Assembly (NCBI RefSeq): GCF_902506145.1 | Contig: NZ_LR733520.1 | Coordinates: 1,026,640 to 1,090,639 of the forward strand | Source: Burkholderia sp. 8Y | GTDB lineage: Bacteria; Pseudomonadota; Gammaproteobacteria; Burkholderiales; Burkholderiaceae | DNA: 64,000 nt | Direction of reading: 5' to 3' | Shown here: one piece after another, positions 28,622-38,420 of the stretch | Layout: each line of letters begins with the position of its first letter | How positions within the stretch are numbered: the stretch's first letter is position 1 | Made by a program: the position numbers and the translations under genes | The notes under the pieces: model-generated | Databases searched by the model: none | What the model saw: the letters and a program-made list of their open reading frames with translations, nothing else | Told to the model about the DNA's origin: nothing

Positions 28622-29929
28622 TTGCAGCGTCTTTCAATCGATCTCGCGGCAGTGAAGCGCCTCGCCGGTTTCGTCGCGCGGCGCATCGGCGAGGATCGCG
28701 TCGCGCAAGTCGCGGGCAGCCTCACGTTCACGAGCGTGCTCTCGCTCGTGCCGCTCGCCACCGTGGCTTTCGCGCTGTTTACGGCGTTTCCGATCTTCGG
28801 GTCGTTTCAGGCTTCGTTGCAGGACTTCCTCGCGGATCACCTGATGCCCGCGCAGATCAACAGCCAGATCTTCAAGTACCTGAACGAATTCGCTTCGAAG
28901 GCCAAAGGACTCACGACGGTCGGGATGATCATCCTTCTGGTCACGTCCGTCATGACCATGATGACCGTCGAATCCGCGTTCAACGTCATCTGGCGGGTGA
29001 AAAAGGCGCGTCCGCTCGCGCAGCGCGTGCTCGTCTACTGGTCGATCATCACGCTCGGGCCGATTCTCTTCGGCTGCAGTCTGTCGATTTCCTCGTACGT
29101 CTTCGCGCATTCGGTCGCTTACGCGGGCTCGCACAATCTGATGCCGCCCGTCGTCGAATGGCTGCTCACCGGCGTTTCCCTGCCGCTCACGGTGTTCGGC
29201 TTCACGATCACCTACGTGTATATGCCGAACTGCAAGGTCGAATGGCGCGATGCCGTCGTGGGCGGGCTGATCGCGGCGGTCGCCTTCGAGATCGGCAAGC
29301 GCGCCTTCGGGCTCTACGTGCGCAGCATTCCTACTTACACGGCCGTCTACGGCGCGTTCGCCTCGCTGCCCGTGTTTCTGCTGTGGGTTTATCTATGCTG
29401 GATGATCGCGCTCGTCGGCGCGATGCTGACCTCCGCGCTGCCCGCTATTCGCATCGGGCAATATCATCGGCGCGCGTTTCCGGGCAGCGACCTGCTCGAT
29501 GCGCTCGAAATTCTCGCGCGGCTCGTCGAGGCGCGCGAGGAGGGCAAGCCCGGCTACACCGCGCTCGAACTGTCGAAGATGGTGCGGTGCGATCTCGATA
29601 CGTCCACGCGCATCATCGCGCGGCTCGACACGCTCGGCTGGATCGGCAGGCTGGAGGACGCGCGCATGCCGCGCTATGTGATGATCGCCAATCCGAACCA
29701 GATTACGCTCACCATGCTGTTTCAGGAATTCGTGATCGACCGCGAAGAGCTGGATTACCAGCTGCGTCTCGATGCAGCGCGGATCGAGCGCGATGTGCTC
29801 GTCAACGCGCTCGACAACGAAAAGCTGGAAGCGACGCTCGGCGCGCTGATCGCGGCGCGCACGCAGGCGCAAGCGAGCGCGCCGATGCGCGAGCCTGCGC
29901 GTTCGCCGATGCCGCGACAAACGGCGTGA
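28622..29929 (+). CDS. YihY-family inner-membrane protein
   Basis: A 435-residue protein of the YihY (formerly BrkB) family. Six hydrophobic helices lie in residues 30-280 (including VAQVAGSLTFTSVLSLVPLATVAFALF and TYTAVYGAFASLPVFLLWVYLCWMIALVGAMLTSAL). A C-terminal soluble winged-helix-like segment of about 130 residues follows and a Pro/Ala-rich tail ends it. Function is unproven; older claims of ribonuclease BN activity were withdrawn. The start is taken as TTG 28622, as it has the only good ribosome-binding site; an earlier start at 28535 has none. Confidence 0.88.
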   Translation: MQRLSIDLAAVKRLAGFVARRIGEDRVAQVAGSLTFTSVLSLVPLATVAFALFTAFPIFGSFQASLQDFLADHLMPAQINSQIFKYLNEFASKAKGLTTVGMIILLVTSVMTMMTVESAFNVIWRVKKARPLAQRVLVYWSIITLGPILFGCSLSISSYVFAHSVAYAGSHNLMPPVVEWLLTGVSLPLTVFGFTITYVYMPNCKVEWRDAVVGGLIAAVAFEIGKRAFGLYVRSIPTYTAVYGAFASLPVFLLWVYLCWMIALVGAMLTSALPAIRIGQYHRRAFPGSDLLDALEILARLVEAREEGKPGYTALELSKMVRCDLDTSTRIIARLDTLGWIGRLEDARMPRYVMIANPNQITLTMLFQEFVIDREELDYQLRLDAARIERDVLVNALDNEKLEATLGALIAARTQAQASAPMREPARSPMPRQTA

Positions 29930-29936
29930 TCGCCGC

Positions 29937-30257
29937 TCAAAGCGAGATTCTGCCGATGCAGATGTCCTTGAACATCACCCAGTCGCCCATCAGGCTGTAG
30001 AGCGGATGGCGAAAGGTGGCGGGGCGGTTCTTCTCGAAGAAGAAGTGTCCGATCCACGCGAAGCCGTATCCGCATACGACGGCCGCCGGGAGCCAGAGCC
30101 AGTCGCCGGTGGCGAGCGCCATCGCAAGACAGCCGATCACGCCGAGCGAGCCGATGAAATGCAGCCTGCGCGAGACCAGGTTGCGATGCTCTTCGAGGTA
30201 GTACGGATAGAACTCGGCGAAGCTCGCGAAATGTTCCCCGTGTGCCGTGTGCGCCAT
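29937..30257 (-). CDS. DUF962/Mpo1-like membrane protein
   Basis: A 106-residue protein with the DUF962 pattern: FAEFYPYYLEEHRNLVSRRLHFIGSLG, two hydrophobic helices, then FAWIGHFFFEKNRPATFRHPLYSLMGD. Yeast Mpo1 of this family is a dioxygenase for 2-hydroxy fatty acids with conserved His residues; the same His positions (HRN, HF, GHF, HP) are visible. The ATG at 30257 has GGAGG upstream. Confidence 0.9.
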   Translation of the reverse strand: MAHTAHGEHFASFAEFYPYYLEEHRNLVSRRLHFIGSLGVIGCLAMALATGDWLWLPAAVVCGYGFAWIGHFFFEKNRPATFRHPLYSLMGDWVMFKDICIGRISL

Positions 30258-30334
30258 GATGGCCTCCGGTTTTCCGACGATCGCGTCGGCAACATTGATT
30301 CTGCGACCGGCAGGGCGAGCATGCAAGCCGCCTT

Positions 30335-31165
30335 TCAGCGGCTTTCGGCGCACTCCAGCGCAAACGCGAAGAGCGCATCGAGCACGGCGTCCGGCTGTTC
30401 CGACATCAGCGCGTGGCCGCCGTCCAGTTCTACCGTGCGTACCCGCGCGCCGTGTTTTCGCAAGGCATCAACAAGGGCGCGGGCGGCGCGCGGCGGCGTC
30501 ATCACGTCGCGCTTGCCGTAGAGCACGCAGACGGGGCAACGCACGGACGCGGCGCGGTCGAGCGCCTCCGTGTAACCGTTGCAGGCGCTGAAATCGGTGT
30601 GGAAAAGCTGCGCTTCGCCCAACGCGCTGACGCGTTCCATCAGCCGTTGATTCACGCCTTGCAGCCAGAACCCGGGCGCGGGACTGGAAGGCTTGGCCGC
30701 GATGGTCGAATGCGACCATTGATTCACCATGCCGATGGCCTGCGGCTCGTGCTCGCGGGCGGCGTCGAGAAGGGCGTCGGAGACGGTCATCGGCGCGGCG
30801 GTCGCGATCAGCGCGAGCCCGGCGGCGCGGTCCGGATAGCGCGCGGCGGCGTCCAGTGCGATCAGCGAGCCCATGCTGTGGCCGACGAAGATGGCACGGC
30901 GCACGGCGGCGGCGTCGAGCACGCGCATCACCCAGTCGGCGAGCGATGCGATGTCGCGTCGCGCGGGGCCGTCGCTGCGGCCGTGGCCGGGCAGATCGAG
31001 CGCCAGCACGCCGAAGCCGTGATGCGCAAAGTAGCGCGTTTGCAGCGCCCAGACGCTGTGGTCGTGCTCCGCGCCGTGAAGGAAGACGATGGCAGGGCGC
31101 GCCGGATCGAACGGCTTGCCGCCGGTGTAGGCGTAAGCGCGGTGGCCGTCGAGATCGAGGATCAT
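30335..31165 (-). CDS. Alpha/beta hydrolase
   Basis: A 276-residue alpha/beta-hydrolase. The oxyanion segment IVFLHGAEHDHSVW, nucleophile elbow GHSMGS (Ser about 96), acid in VLYGKRDVMTP and His in LDGGHALMSEQP are all there. The substrate is unknown. It starts inside the stop of the upstream PLP-enzyme gene (ATGA overlap), so it is probably made together with it; some homoserine acyl-ester pathways keep such pairs, but a direct link is only inferred. Confidence 0.9.
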   Translation of the reverse strand: MILDLDGHRAYAYTGGKPFDPARPAIVFLHGAEHDHSVWALQTRYFAHHGFGVLALDLPGHGRSDGPARRDIASLADWVMRVLDAAAVRRAIFVGHSMGSLIALDAAARYPDRAAGLALIATAAPMTVSDALLDAAREHEPQAIGMVNQWSHSTIAAKPSSPAPGFWLQGVNQRLMERVSALGEAQLFHTDFSACNGYTEALDRAASVRCPVCVLYGKRDVMTPPRAARALVDALRKHGARVRTVELDGGHALMSEQPDAVLDALFAFALECAESR

Positions 31166-32520
31166 GCGCGGCCCCCGAGCGGCGTCGTGTTCGCGCCGTC
31201 GCCGCCCCTCTCGGCGGCCTTTTGCGCCGCCTTCAGGCCGCGCTTCAAGTCGTCGATCAGGTCGTCCGGATCTTCCAGCCCGATCGACAGGCGAATCCGT
31301 CCCGGCCCGATGCCCGCGGCGGCGAGCGCGGCGGCGTCCATGCGAAAGTGCGTCGTGGAAGCCGGATGGATCACGAGCGAGCGCGCGTCGCCGACGTTCG
31401 CCAGATGCGAGAACAGCGTCAGCGATTCGATGAACGTGCGCGCCGCCGGCACGCCGCCGCGCACATCGAAGCTGAACACCGCGCCCGCGCCGCGCGGCAG
31501 CAGCCGCTCGGCGAGTGCATGATCGCGATGCGTCGGCAGTTCGGGATAGGCAACGCCCTCGACCGCCGGCGAACTCAGCAGGAAGTCGATCACCTTGCGC
31601 GTGTTGGCCACATGCCGGTCCATGCGCAACGGCAAGGTTTCGATGCCTTGAAGCAGTTGCCACGCGGCCTGCGGATGCAAACACGCGCCGAAGTCGCGCA
31701 GCCCCTCGCGCCGGGCGCGCAGCAGGAACGGCGCGACCGTGCTTTCCTCGGCGAAGACCATGCCGTGAAAGCCGTCGTAAGGCTCGGTGAACTCGGGGAA
31801 ACGGCCGCTTTCGGCGAAGTCGAAAGTGCCGCCGTCCGCCAGCACGCCGCCGATGGTCGTGCCGTGGCCGCCGAGAAACTTCGTCGCGGAGTGATACACG
31901 AGGTCCGCGCCGTGCTCGAACGGCCGCAGGAGGTAGGGCGTCGTGAAAGTGGAATCGACGAGCAGCGGCGCGCCGTGGGCGTGGGCGATTTCCGCGACGC
32001 TCGCAATATCCAGCACGTCCAGCCCCGGATTGCCGAGCGTTTCGCCGAAGAAAAGCCGCGTGTTCGGCCGGGCGGCCGCGCGCCACGCGTCCAGATCGTG
32101 CGGCGGCACGAACGTCGTCTCGATGCCGAAGCGCCGCAGCGTGTAATGCAGCAGGTTGTGCGACCCGCCGTACAGCGCGGCCGACGCGACGATATGCGAA
32201 CCCGCGCCCATCAACGTGGCGATCGCCAGATGCAGCGCCGCCTGACCGCTCGCCGTGCCGATCGCGCCGACGCCGTTCTCCAGCGCCGCGACGCGCTCCT
32301 CGAAGACCGCGACCGTCGGATTCGAAATGCGCGAATACACATGGCCCGAGCGTTCCATGTTGAAGAGCGCGGCGGCGTGATCGGTATCGCGAAAGGAGAA
32401 CGAAGTGGTCTGATAGATGGGCGTGGCCCGCGCGCCGGTGGCGGGATCGGGCGCGGCGCCCGCGTGCAGCGCGAGCGTATCGAAGCGGTTGGCGGGCATC
32501 GTCGGCGGCCGGCGCGGCAT
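31162..32520 (-). CDS. O-acetyl/O-succinylhomoserine sulfhydrylase (MetY/MetZ type)
   Basis: A 452-residue Cys/Met-metabolism PLP enzyme. YSRISNPTVAVFEERVAALE, the PLP lysine in SATKFLGGHGTTIGG, and the HPASTTH block near the C terminus place it among homoserine-ester sulfhydrylases, which make homocysteine from sulfide. Whether it prefers acetyl or succinyl esters cannot be told. Starts at 32520 or 32499 are both possible with weak ribosome-binding sites. The long Gly/Asp-containing tail is outside the fold. Confidence 0.9.
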   Translation of the reverse strand: MPRRPPTMPANRFDTLALHAGAAPDPATGARATPIYQTTSFSFRDTDHAAALFNMERSGHVYSRISNPTVAVFEERVAALENGVGAIGTASGQAALHLAIATLMGAGSHIVASAALYGGSHNLLHYTLRRFGIETTFVPPHDLDAWRAAARPNTRLFFGETLGNPGLDVLDIASVAEIAHAHGAPLLVDSTFTTPYLLRPFEHGADLVYHSATKFLGGHGTTIGGVLADGGTFDFAESGRFPEFTEPYDGFHGMVFAEESTVAPFLLRARREGLRDFGACLHPQAAWQLLQGIETLPLRMDRHVANTRKVIDFLLSSPAVEGVAYPELPTHRDHALAERLLPRGAGAVFSFDVRGGVPAARTFIESLTLFSHLANVGDARSLVIHPASTTHFRMDAAALAAAGIGPGRIRLSIGLEDPDDLIDDLKRGLKAAQKAAERGGDGANTTPLGGRA

Positions 32521-32729
32521 GCGTCCGGCGAAAATGTCGGTCGGTCATCCTATCATCGCGGCGGCTCGCGCAAACCTAGGGCGAACGCCTGCGGTCTTGC
32601 CGCGAAGCCTTATCCGAAAGGCTAACGCGGGCCTCGTTCGCTTTCCTTTTGCAGGCCTTTCCGATAGCATCGACCCATGGTTTCACAAACGCTTCGGCAT
32701 CTGAACAGGCATTTCGCGAGGAGAAAGTC

Positions 32730-33200
32730 ATGCGAGTGAGCGACATCTTGAAGGTGAAGGGCAATGCGCTATTCACCGTTACGCCCGATACGCCGCTCTC
32801 CGACGCGATCAACGTGATGGCGGCGCACGATATCGGCTCGCTCGTCGTCATGGAATACGGCGATCTGGTCGGCATGCTGACTTTCCGCGAAATCATTGTG
32901 ACGCTGCGCGACAACGGCGGGGGCGTGGGCACCACGACCATCCGCAAGGTCATGGACGACCATCCGCTCACCTGCACGCCGGAAACCGACGTGAACGAAA
33001 TTCGCCGCATGATGCTGGAGCATCACGTGCGTTATCTGCCGGTCATGGAAAACCGCGCGCTCATGGGCGTCATCTCCTTCTACGACGTGGCGAAGGCCGT
33101 CGTCGAGGAGCAGGGCTTCGAGAATCGCATGCTGAAAGCGTATATCCGCGACTGGCCGGAGGAACCGCAGGGCCAGCAGGAGCAGCAGAACGTTCGCTGA
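32730..33200 (+). CDS. Tandem CBS-domain protein
   Basis: A 156-residue protein consisting of two CBS motifs (about 8-65 and 75-135), a Bateman module that binds adenosyl ligands. Signals are IGSLVVMEYGDLVGMLTFREI and VRYLPVMENRALMGVISFYDV. No other domain is fused. The polar Gln-rich tail is variable. ATG 32730 has GAGGAG. It is a regulatory protein of unknown partner. Confidence 0.92.
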   Translation: MRVSDILKVKGNALFTVTPDTPLSDAINVMAAHDIGSLVVMEYGDLVGMLTFREIIVTLRDNGGGVGTTTIRKVMDDHPLTCTPETDVNEIRRMMLEHHVRYLPVMENRALMGVISFYDVAKAVVEEQGFENRMLKAYIRDWPEEPQGQQEQQNVR

Positions 33201-33286
33201 ATTTTTAGTGCCGTGCCGCGCGCGTCGTCGTGCGGTAGCCGAACTAAGTGAGATCGAATTAACGAAGTCTCGCCGGACCAACGCAG

Positions 33287-33310
33287 CGCGCCGAAGGGCG
33301 CGTTTTTTTT
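33287..33310 (+). terminator. Terminator after the CBS gene
   Basis: A 6-bp CGCGCC/GGCGCG stem, GAAG loop and a run of eight T (33303-33310). Confidence 0.8.
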
Positions 33311-33356
33311 CGCCCGGCGCTTGAGCACACAAAGACACAATTCTTGCCGAGAACAC

Positions 33357-35309
33357 ATGAGTGACAATCCGTTGGGCGCCGAGAACGACGCTGGCGCGCG
33401 TGCTTCGCGCGGCTCGCATGCCGCTGGTGAAAGCCAGTTCGGTTTGCTGCGGGAACGCCGCTTCGCGCCGTTCTTCTGGACGCAGTTTCTCGGTGCCATG
33501 AACGACAACGTCTTCAAGGTCGGCTTCACGTCGCTGGTGACGTTCCAGGCCGCGCGTTTCTCGGGCGTCGATCCGAAGACGGCGGCGTTCCTGATTTCCG
33601 CCGTCTTCATCGTGCCGTTCGTGCTGTTTTCGGCGACTTCCGGGCAGATCGCCGACAAATACGACAAGGCCGTGCTCGCGCGTCTCGTGAAGACTTTCGA
33701 GATCGTCGTGATGCTGATCGGCGGCGCGGGATTTCTGCTGCACAGCGCGCCGTTGCTGTACCTCTGCACCTTTCTGATGGGCGTGCATTCGACGGTCTTC
33801 GGGCCGGTCAAATACGCTTATCTGCCGCAGCATCTGAACGCAACCGAGCTCGTCGGCGGCAACGGACTCGTCGAAATGGGCACGTTCGTCGCCATTCTGA
33901 TCGGCACGATCATCGGCGGGGCGGCGGCCGGGGCGGCGAACCGCAGTGCGCTGTTGCTCGCGGCGGCGTGTCTCGCGTTCGCGGTCGTCGGGCGCATCGT
34001 GTCGGGCTTCGTGCCGACGTCCGAAGCCTCCCAGCGCGACTTGCGCATCAACTGGAATCCGGTGTCGGAGACGTGGCGCAATCTCAAGCTCGCCCGCTCG
34101 GACCGCACGGTCTTTCTGAGCCTGCTCGGCATTTCGTGGCTCTGGTTCGTCGGCGCGACGTTTCTCACGTCCTTTTTTAATTTCGCGAAAGACGTGCTGT
34201 CCGCGAATCCCGATGTCGTCACCATCCTGCTTGCGACGTTCTCGCTCGGCATCGGCACCGGGTCGCTGCTGTGCGAACGGCTCTCGAAGCGCCGCGTCGA
34301 AATCGGGCTGGTGCCGCTCGGATCCATCGGCATCAGCGTCTTTGCAATCGATCTCTTCTTCGCGAGCCACCGCATCGCGCCGGCTACGCATCTGCTGAAC
34401 GTCAGCGAATTCCTGCTCGTGCTGCGGCACTGGCGCATTCTCGCCGACCTGTTTCTGCTCGCGATGTTCGGCGGCTTCTACAGCGTGCCGCTCTACGCGC
34501 TGATCCAGGCGCGCAGTCAGCCGACGCACCGGGCACGCATCATTGCCGCCAACAACATTCTCAATTCGTTCTTCATGATCGTCTCGGCGCTGATGGCGCT
34601 CGCGCTCACGTCGATGGGCGTCGGCATTCCCGGCCTCTTTCTCGTGACGGCGCTGCTGAACGTGCTCGTCGCCGTCTATATCTACTCGCTCGTGCCCGAG
34701 TTCCTGCTGCGTTTCATCGCGTGGATTCTGGTGCACACGTTCTATCGCATTCGCCTGGTCGATGCCGCGCGCATTCCCTCGCACGGCGCGGCGGTCCTCG
34801 TGTGCAATCACGTCAGTTTCGTGGATGCGGTCGTCATCATGGCCGAAAGTCCGCGTCCGATCCGCTTCGTGATGGATCACCGCATCTTTCGCACGCCGTT
34901 CGTCGGCTGGCTGTTCCGTCACGTGAAGGCGATTCCGATTGCGCCCGCGCACGAGGACGCGGAGCTGCTGGAACGCGCGTATGAGTCGTGCCAGCGCGCG
35001 CTCGACGACGGCGATCTCATCTGTATCTTTCCCGAGGGCAAACTCACGCGCACGGGCGAGATGAACCCGTTCCGGCACGGAATCTCGGAGATTCTGCGGC
35101 GGCATCCGGCGCCGGTCGTCCCGATGGCGCTGCGCGGGCTGTGGGGCAGCGTTTTTTCGCGCGATCGGAATGCGCAGTGGCCGCGTCCCATTCGGCGGGG
35201 CGTGATGACGCGCCTCACGCTCGCCGTCGGCGAGCCCATCGCGCCGGAAGACGCGACGCCGCAGCACCTTCAGGACCGCGTGACGGCGCTGCGCGGCGCG
35301 CGACGATAG
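33357..35309 (+). CDS. MFS transporter fused to a PlsC acyltransferase
   Basis: A 650-residue fusion. Residues about 30-430 are an MFS transporter of the lysophospholipid-flippase (LplT-like) type (FWTQFLGAMNDNVFKVGFTSLV at the start). Residues about 455-640 are a PlsC domain with the acyltransferase box NHVSFVDAV (H-x4-D) and the second block FPEGKLTRTGEMNPFRHG. It would flip lysophospholipid inward and re-acylate it, repairing membrane lipid. In E. coli these are separate proteins (LplT and Aas). The Aas AMP-ligase domain is not present here. It precedes aroC by 54 bases. Confidence 0.92.
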   Translation: MSDNPLGAENDAGARASRGSHAAGESQFGLLRERRFAPFFWTQFLGAMNDNVFKVGFTSLVTFQAARFSGVDPKTAAFLISAVFIVPFVLFSATSGQIADKYDKAVLARLVKTFEIVVMLIGGAGFLLHSAPLLYLCTFLMGVHSTVFGPVKYAYLPQHLNATELVGGNGLVEMGTFVAILIGTIIGGAAAGAANRSALLLAAACLAFAVVGRIVSGFVPTSEASQRDLRINWNPVSETWRNLKLARSDRTVFLSLLGISWLWFVGATFLTSFFNFAKDVLSANPDVVTILLATFSLGIGTGSLLCERLSKRRVEIGLVPLGSIGISVFAIDLFFASHRIAPATHLLNVSEFLLVLRHWRILADLFLLAMFGGFYSVPLYALIQARSQPTHRARIIAANNILNSFFMIVSALMALALTSMGVGIPGLFLVTALLNVLVAVYIYSLVPEFLLRFIAWILVHTFYRIRLVDAARIPSHGAAVLVCNHVSFVDAVVIMAESPRPIRFVMDHRIFRTPFVGWLFRHVKAIPIAPAHEDAELLERAYESCQRALDDGDLICIFPEGKLTRTGEMNPFRHGISEILRRHPAPVVPMALRGLWGSVFSRDRNAQWPRPIRRGVMTRLTLAVGEPIAPEDATPQHLQDRVTALRGARR

Positions 35310-35363
35310 ACGGCGCTGGCATAATAGCGGTCTCCCCCCGACACTCTCTTCAGGTCGACGCTC

Positions 35364-36470
35364 ATGTCCGGCAACACCCTTGGCACGCTCTTCACCGTCA
35401 CGAATTTTGGCGAATCGCATGGACCGGCGATCGGCTGCGTGATCGACGGCTGCCCGCCCGGCATGGCGCTGACCGAGGCCGACATCCAGGTGGAACTGGA
35501 CCGGCGCCGTCCGGGCACGTCGCGCCACGTGACGCAGCGGCAGGAAGCCGATCAGGTCGAGATTCTGTCGGGCGTGTTCGAGGGCGTCACCACCGGCACG
35601 CCCATCGCGCTTCTCATCCGCAATACGGATCAGCGCAGCAAGGACTACGGCAACATCGCCGAAACGTTCCGTCCCGGTCATGCCGATTACACCTACTGGC
35701 AGAAGTACGGCGTGCGCGACTATCGCGGCGGGGGGCGGTCGTCGGCGCGGCTGACTGCGCCGACGGTCGCGGCGGGCGCGGTCGCGAAGAAATGGCTGCG
35801 CGAGAAATTCGGCATCGAGACGCGCGGTTACATGAGCGCGCTCGGCGAGGTGCCTATTCCGTTCGTCGACTGGAAGCACGTGCGCGAAAATCCGTTCTTC
35901 GCGCCGAACGCGGATGTCGTGCCGCAACTCGAGGCTTACATGGACGGACTGCGCCGCGACGGCGATTCGGTAGGCGCGCGCATCGACGTGGTGGCGAGCG
36001 GCGTGCCGGTCGGTCTCGGCGAACCGCTGTATGACCGGCTGGATGCCGACATCGCCCACGCGATGATGGGCATCAACGCCGTGAAGGGCGTGGAGATCGG
36101 CGCGGGTTTCGCGAGCGTCGCGCAACGCGGCTCGCAGCACGGCGACGAGATGACGCCCGAAGGCTTCGCCACCAACCACGCGGGCGGCATCCTGGGCGGC
36201 ATTTCGAGCGGGCAGGACATCACGGTGTCCATCGCCATCAAGCCGACGTCGAGCATTCGCACGCCGCGTCAGTCCGTCGACAAGACGGGCGCGCCCGCGA
36301 CCGTCGAGACGTTCGGGCGCCATGATCCGTGCGTCGGCATCCGCGCGACGCCCATCGCGGAGGCACTGCTCGCGCTCGTGCTGATGGATCATGCGTTGCG
36401 GCACCGCGCGCAATGCGGCGATGTGGCCGTCTCCACGCCGAAGATCCCCGCGCACGTTCCGGGCAAGTAA
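35364..36470 (+). CDS. aroC: Chorismate synthase
   Basis: A 368-residue enzyme converting 5-enolpyruvylshikimate-3-phosphate to chorismate with reduced FMN. The three family signatures are complete: [34 protein letters not shown] (with the preceding YRGGG) and RTPRQSVD near the end. Length is standard. It is placed after the MFS-PlsC gene and ended by a strong terminator. Confidence 0.98.
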   Translation: MSGNTLGTLFTVTNFGESHGPAIGCVIDGCPPGMALTEADIQVELDRRRPGTSRHVTQRQEADQVEILSGVFEGVTTGTPIALLIRNTDQRSKDYGNIAETFRPGHADYTYWQKYGVRDYRGGGRSSARLTAPTVAAGAVAKKWLREKFGIETRGYMSALGEVPIPFVDWKHVRENPFFAPNADVVPQLEAYMDGLRRDGDSVGARIDVVASGVPVGLGEPLYDRLDADIAHAMMGINAVKGVEIGAGFASVAQRGSQHGDEMTPEGFATNHAGGILGGISSGQDITVSIAIKPTSSIRTPRQSVDKTGAPATVETFGRHDPCVGIRATPIAEALLALVLMDHALRHRAQCGDVAVSTPKIPAHVPGK

Positions 36471-36481
36471 CGCCGCATGAA

Positions 36482-36514
36482 AAAGGGCGCCGGTGCTTTC
36501 GACCGGCGCCCTTT
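36482..36514. terminator. Bidirectional terminator between aroC and ETF-QO
   Basis: A perfect 13-bp stem (36482-36494 with 36502-36514), with A on one flank and T on the other. It serves the convergent aroC (+) and ETF-QO (-) transcripts. Confidence 0.9.
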
Positions 36515-36533
36515 GTCGTTTACCGCGCAGGCG

Positions 36534-38210
36534 TCACATGTTCGGATAGTTCGGCCCGCCGCCGCCCTCCGGCGTCACCCAGACGATGTTCTGCGTCGGA
36601 TCCTTGATATCGCACGTCTTGCAGTGGACGCAGTTTTGCGCGTTGATCTGCAAGCGGTCGCTGCCGTCGTCAGATTTCACGAACTCATAGACGGCGGCGG
36701 GGCAATAGCGGCTTTCGGGACCGGCGTAAGTCCGCAGATTCACGTTGACCGGCACGCTCGCGTCTCTCAGCGTCAGATGCGCCGGCTGATTCTCTTCGTG
36801 ATTCGTGTTCGAAATGAACACGGACGAAAGGCGGTCGAACGTGAGCTTGCCGTCGGGCTTCGGATAAACGATCGGCTTGCATTGCGACGCGGGCTTCAGC
36901 ATCTCGTGGTCCCAATGCTGATGATGCAGCGTCCACGGCACGTTGCCGCCCATCACCTTTTGCTCCAGCCCGACCATGAACGAGCCGAGGTACAGGCCCT
37001 TGCTCATCCACTGCTTGAAGTTGCGCGCCCGGTGAAGCTCCGTCTTGAGCCAGGAGTTTTCGAATGCTTCCGGATAGGTCGTCAGCTCGTCGCCTTGACG
37101 TCCGGCTTGCACGGCGTCGAACGCGGCTTCGGCGGCCATCTTGCCGGTCTTGATCGCCGCGTGGCTGCCCTTGATGCGCGAAGCGTTCAGGAAACCGGCG
37201 TCATCGCCGGCGAGCGCGCCGCCCGGGAACGTCAGCTTCGGCAGCGACATCAGGCCGCCCGCGGTGATCGCGCGCGCGCCGTACGACAGGCGCTTGCCGC
37301 CTTCCAGAAACGCCCGGATCGACGGATGCGTCTTGTAACGCTGAAACTCCTCGAACGGCGACAGATACGGATTCGAGTACCCGAGCCCGACCACGAAGCC
37401 GACGACGACCTGGTTATTGTCCATGTGGTACAGGAACGACCCGCCGTACGTATCCGGTTCCAGCGGCCAGCCGGCGGTGTGAATCACGAGCCCCGGCTTA
37501 TGCTTGACGGGATCGATTTCCCACAATTCCTTGATGCCGATGCCATACACCTGCGGATCGGCATTCTGATTGAGCTTGAACTTGTCGATCAACTGACGCC
37601 CGAGGTGGCCGCGCGCGCCTTCGCAGAAAAGCGTGTATTTCGCGTGCAGTTCCATGCCGAGCTGGAAGTTCTCGGTCGGTTGCCCGTCCTTGCCGACGCC
37701 CATGTTGCCCGTCACGACGCCGCGCACCGAGCCGTCGTCCGCATACAGCACTTCCGCTGCCGGAAAGCCAGGGAAAATCTCGACGCCGAGTGCTTCGGCT
37801 TGCTGCCCCAGCCAGCGCGTGACGTTGCCCAGGCTGACGACGTAGTTGCCGTGATTCTTGAAGTTGTCAGGAAGCAGCCAGTTCGGCACCTGCTTCGCGC
37901 CCGTCGGCGAAAGGAACAGGAAGCGGTCCTCGGTCACTTCGACATCGACCGGCGCGCCTTTTTCCTTCCAGTCAGGGATGAGTTCGGAGAGGCCGCGCGG
38001 GTCCATCACCGCGCCCGACAGGATGTGCGCGCCGACCTCGGAGCCTTTTTCCAGCACGCAGACGCCAATTTCGACGCTTTTTTCCGCCGCCAGCTGCTTC
38101 AGGCGAATCGCGGCCGACAAACCGGCTGGGCCGCCGCCGACGATCACGACGTCGTATTCCATCGATTCGCGGGGACCGTATTGCTCGATAAGGCTCGCCG
38201 GGGTCATCAA
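36534..38210 (-). CDS. Electron transfer flavoprotein-ubiquinone oxidoreductase
   Basis: A 558-residue ETF-QO. An FAD-binding Rossmann motif (VVIVGGGPAGLSAAIRL, about 21-37), the ubiquinone-binding middle region and a C-terminal 4Fe-4S segment (NCVHCKTCDIKDP) are all seen. It delivers electrons from acyl-CoA dehydrogenases, through ETF, into the quinone pool at the membrane. Two alternative Met starts lie close (1 and 2), the first being used here. Confidence 0.97.
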   Translation of the reverse strand: MMTPASLIEQYGPRESMEYDVVIVGGGPAGLSAAIRLKQLAAEKSVEIGVCVLEKGSEVGAHILSGAVMDPRGLSELIPDWKEKGAPVDVEVTEDRFLFLSPTGAKQVPNWLLPDNFKNHGNYVVSLGNVTRWLGQQAEALGVEIFPGFPAAEVLYADDGSVRGVVTGNMGVGKDGQPTENFQLGMELHAKYTLFCEGARGHLGRQLIDKFKLNQNADPQVYGIGIKELWEIDPVKHKPGLVIHTAGWPLEPDTYGGSFLYHMDNNQVVVGFVVGLGYSNPYLSPFEEFQRYKTHPSIRAFLEGGKRLSYGARAITAGGLMSLPKLTFPGGALAGDDAGFLNASRIKGSHAAIKTGKMAAEAAFDAVQAGRQGDELTTYPEAFENSWLKTELHRARNFKQWMSKGLYLGSFMVGLEQKVMGGNVPWTLHHQHWDHEMLKPASQCKPIVYPKPDGKLTFDRLSSVFISNTNHEENQPAHLTLRDASVPVNVNLRTYAGPESRYCPAAVYEFVKSDDGSDRLQINAQNCVHCKTCDIKDPTQNIVWVTPEGGGGPNYPNM

Positions 38211-38420
38211 TGCTCCTCTCTACCGTTAGAATGGCCTTCTAAGATCGCGTATTGTCAGCGAACGTCAGGCGGGCTGCAACCGAAGGTGTCTTGATCCGCA
38301 CGATCGTACTATTTTTCGTGATACCGTGGTATTGGTGTCTACGCCAAGTGGCGCGACCGTGCGCCTCGCGCTGCCCGCGTCCCTCGCAAGGCTGAATCAA
38401 CCGTACAAGAAGGAAGCACA
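38211..38420. promoter_or_regulatory. Divergent region, ETF-QO and SDR
   Basis: A 210-base spacer between divergent genes. AT-rich around 38300-38345 (CTATTTTTCGTGATACCGTGGTATTGGTG). TACCGTGGTA (38323-38332) is a short palindrome that could be an operator. No gene is seen. Confidence 0.4.

Noticed and set aside
32769..36455. Minus-strand frame of 1228 codons
   Set aside because: Antisense to the CBS gene, the MFS-PlsC gene and aroC, all well supported. Composition (His/Arg/Asp/Glu) is that of a codon-position artefact.
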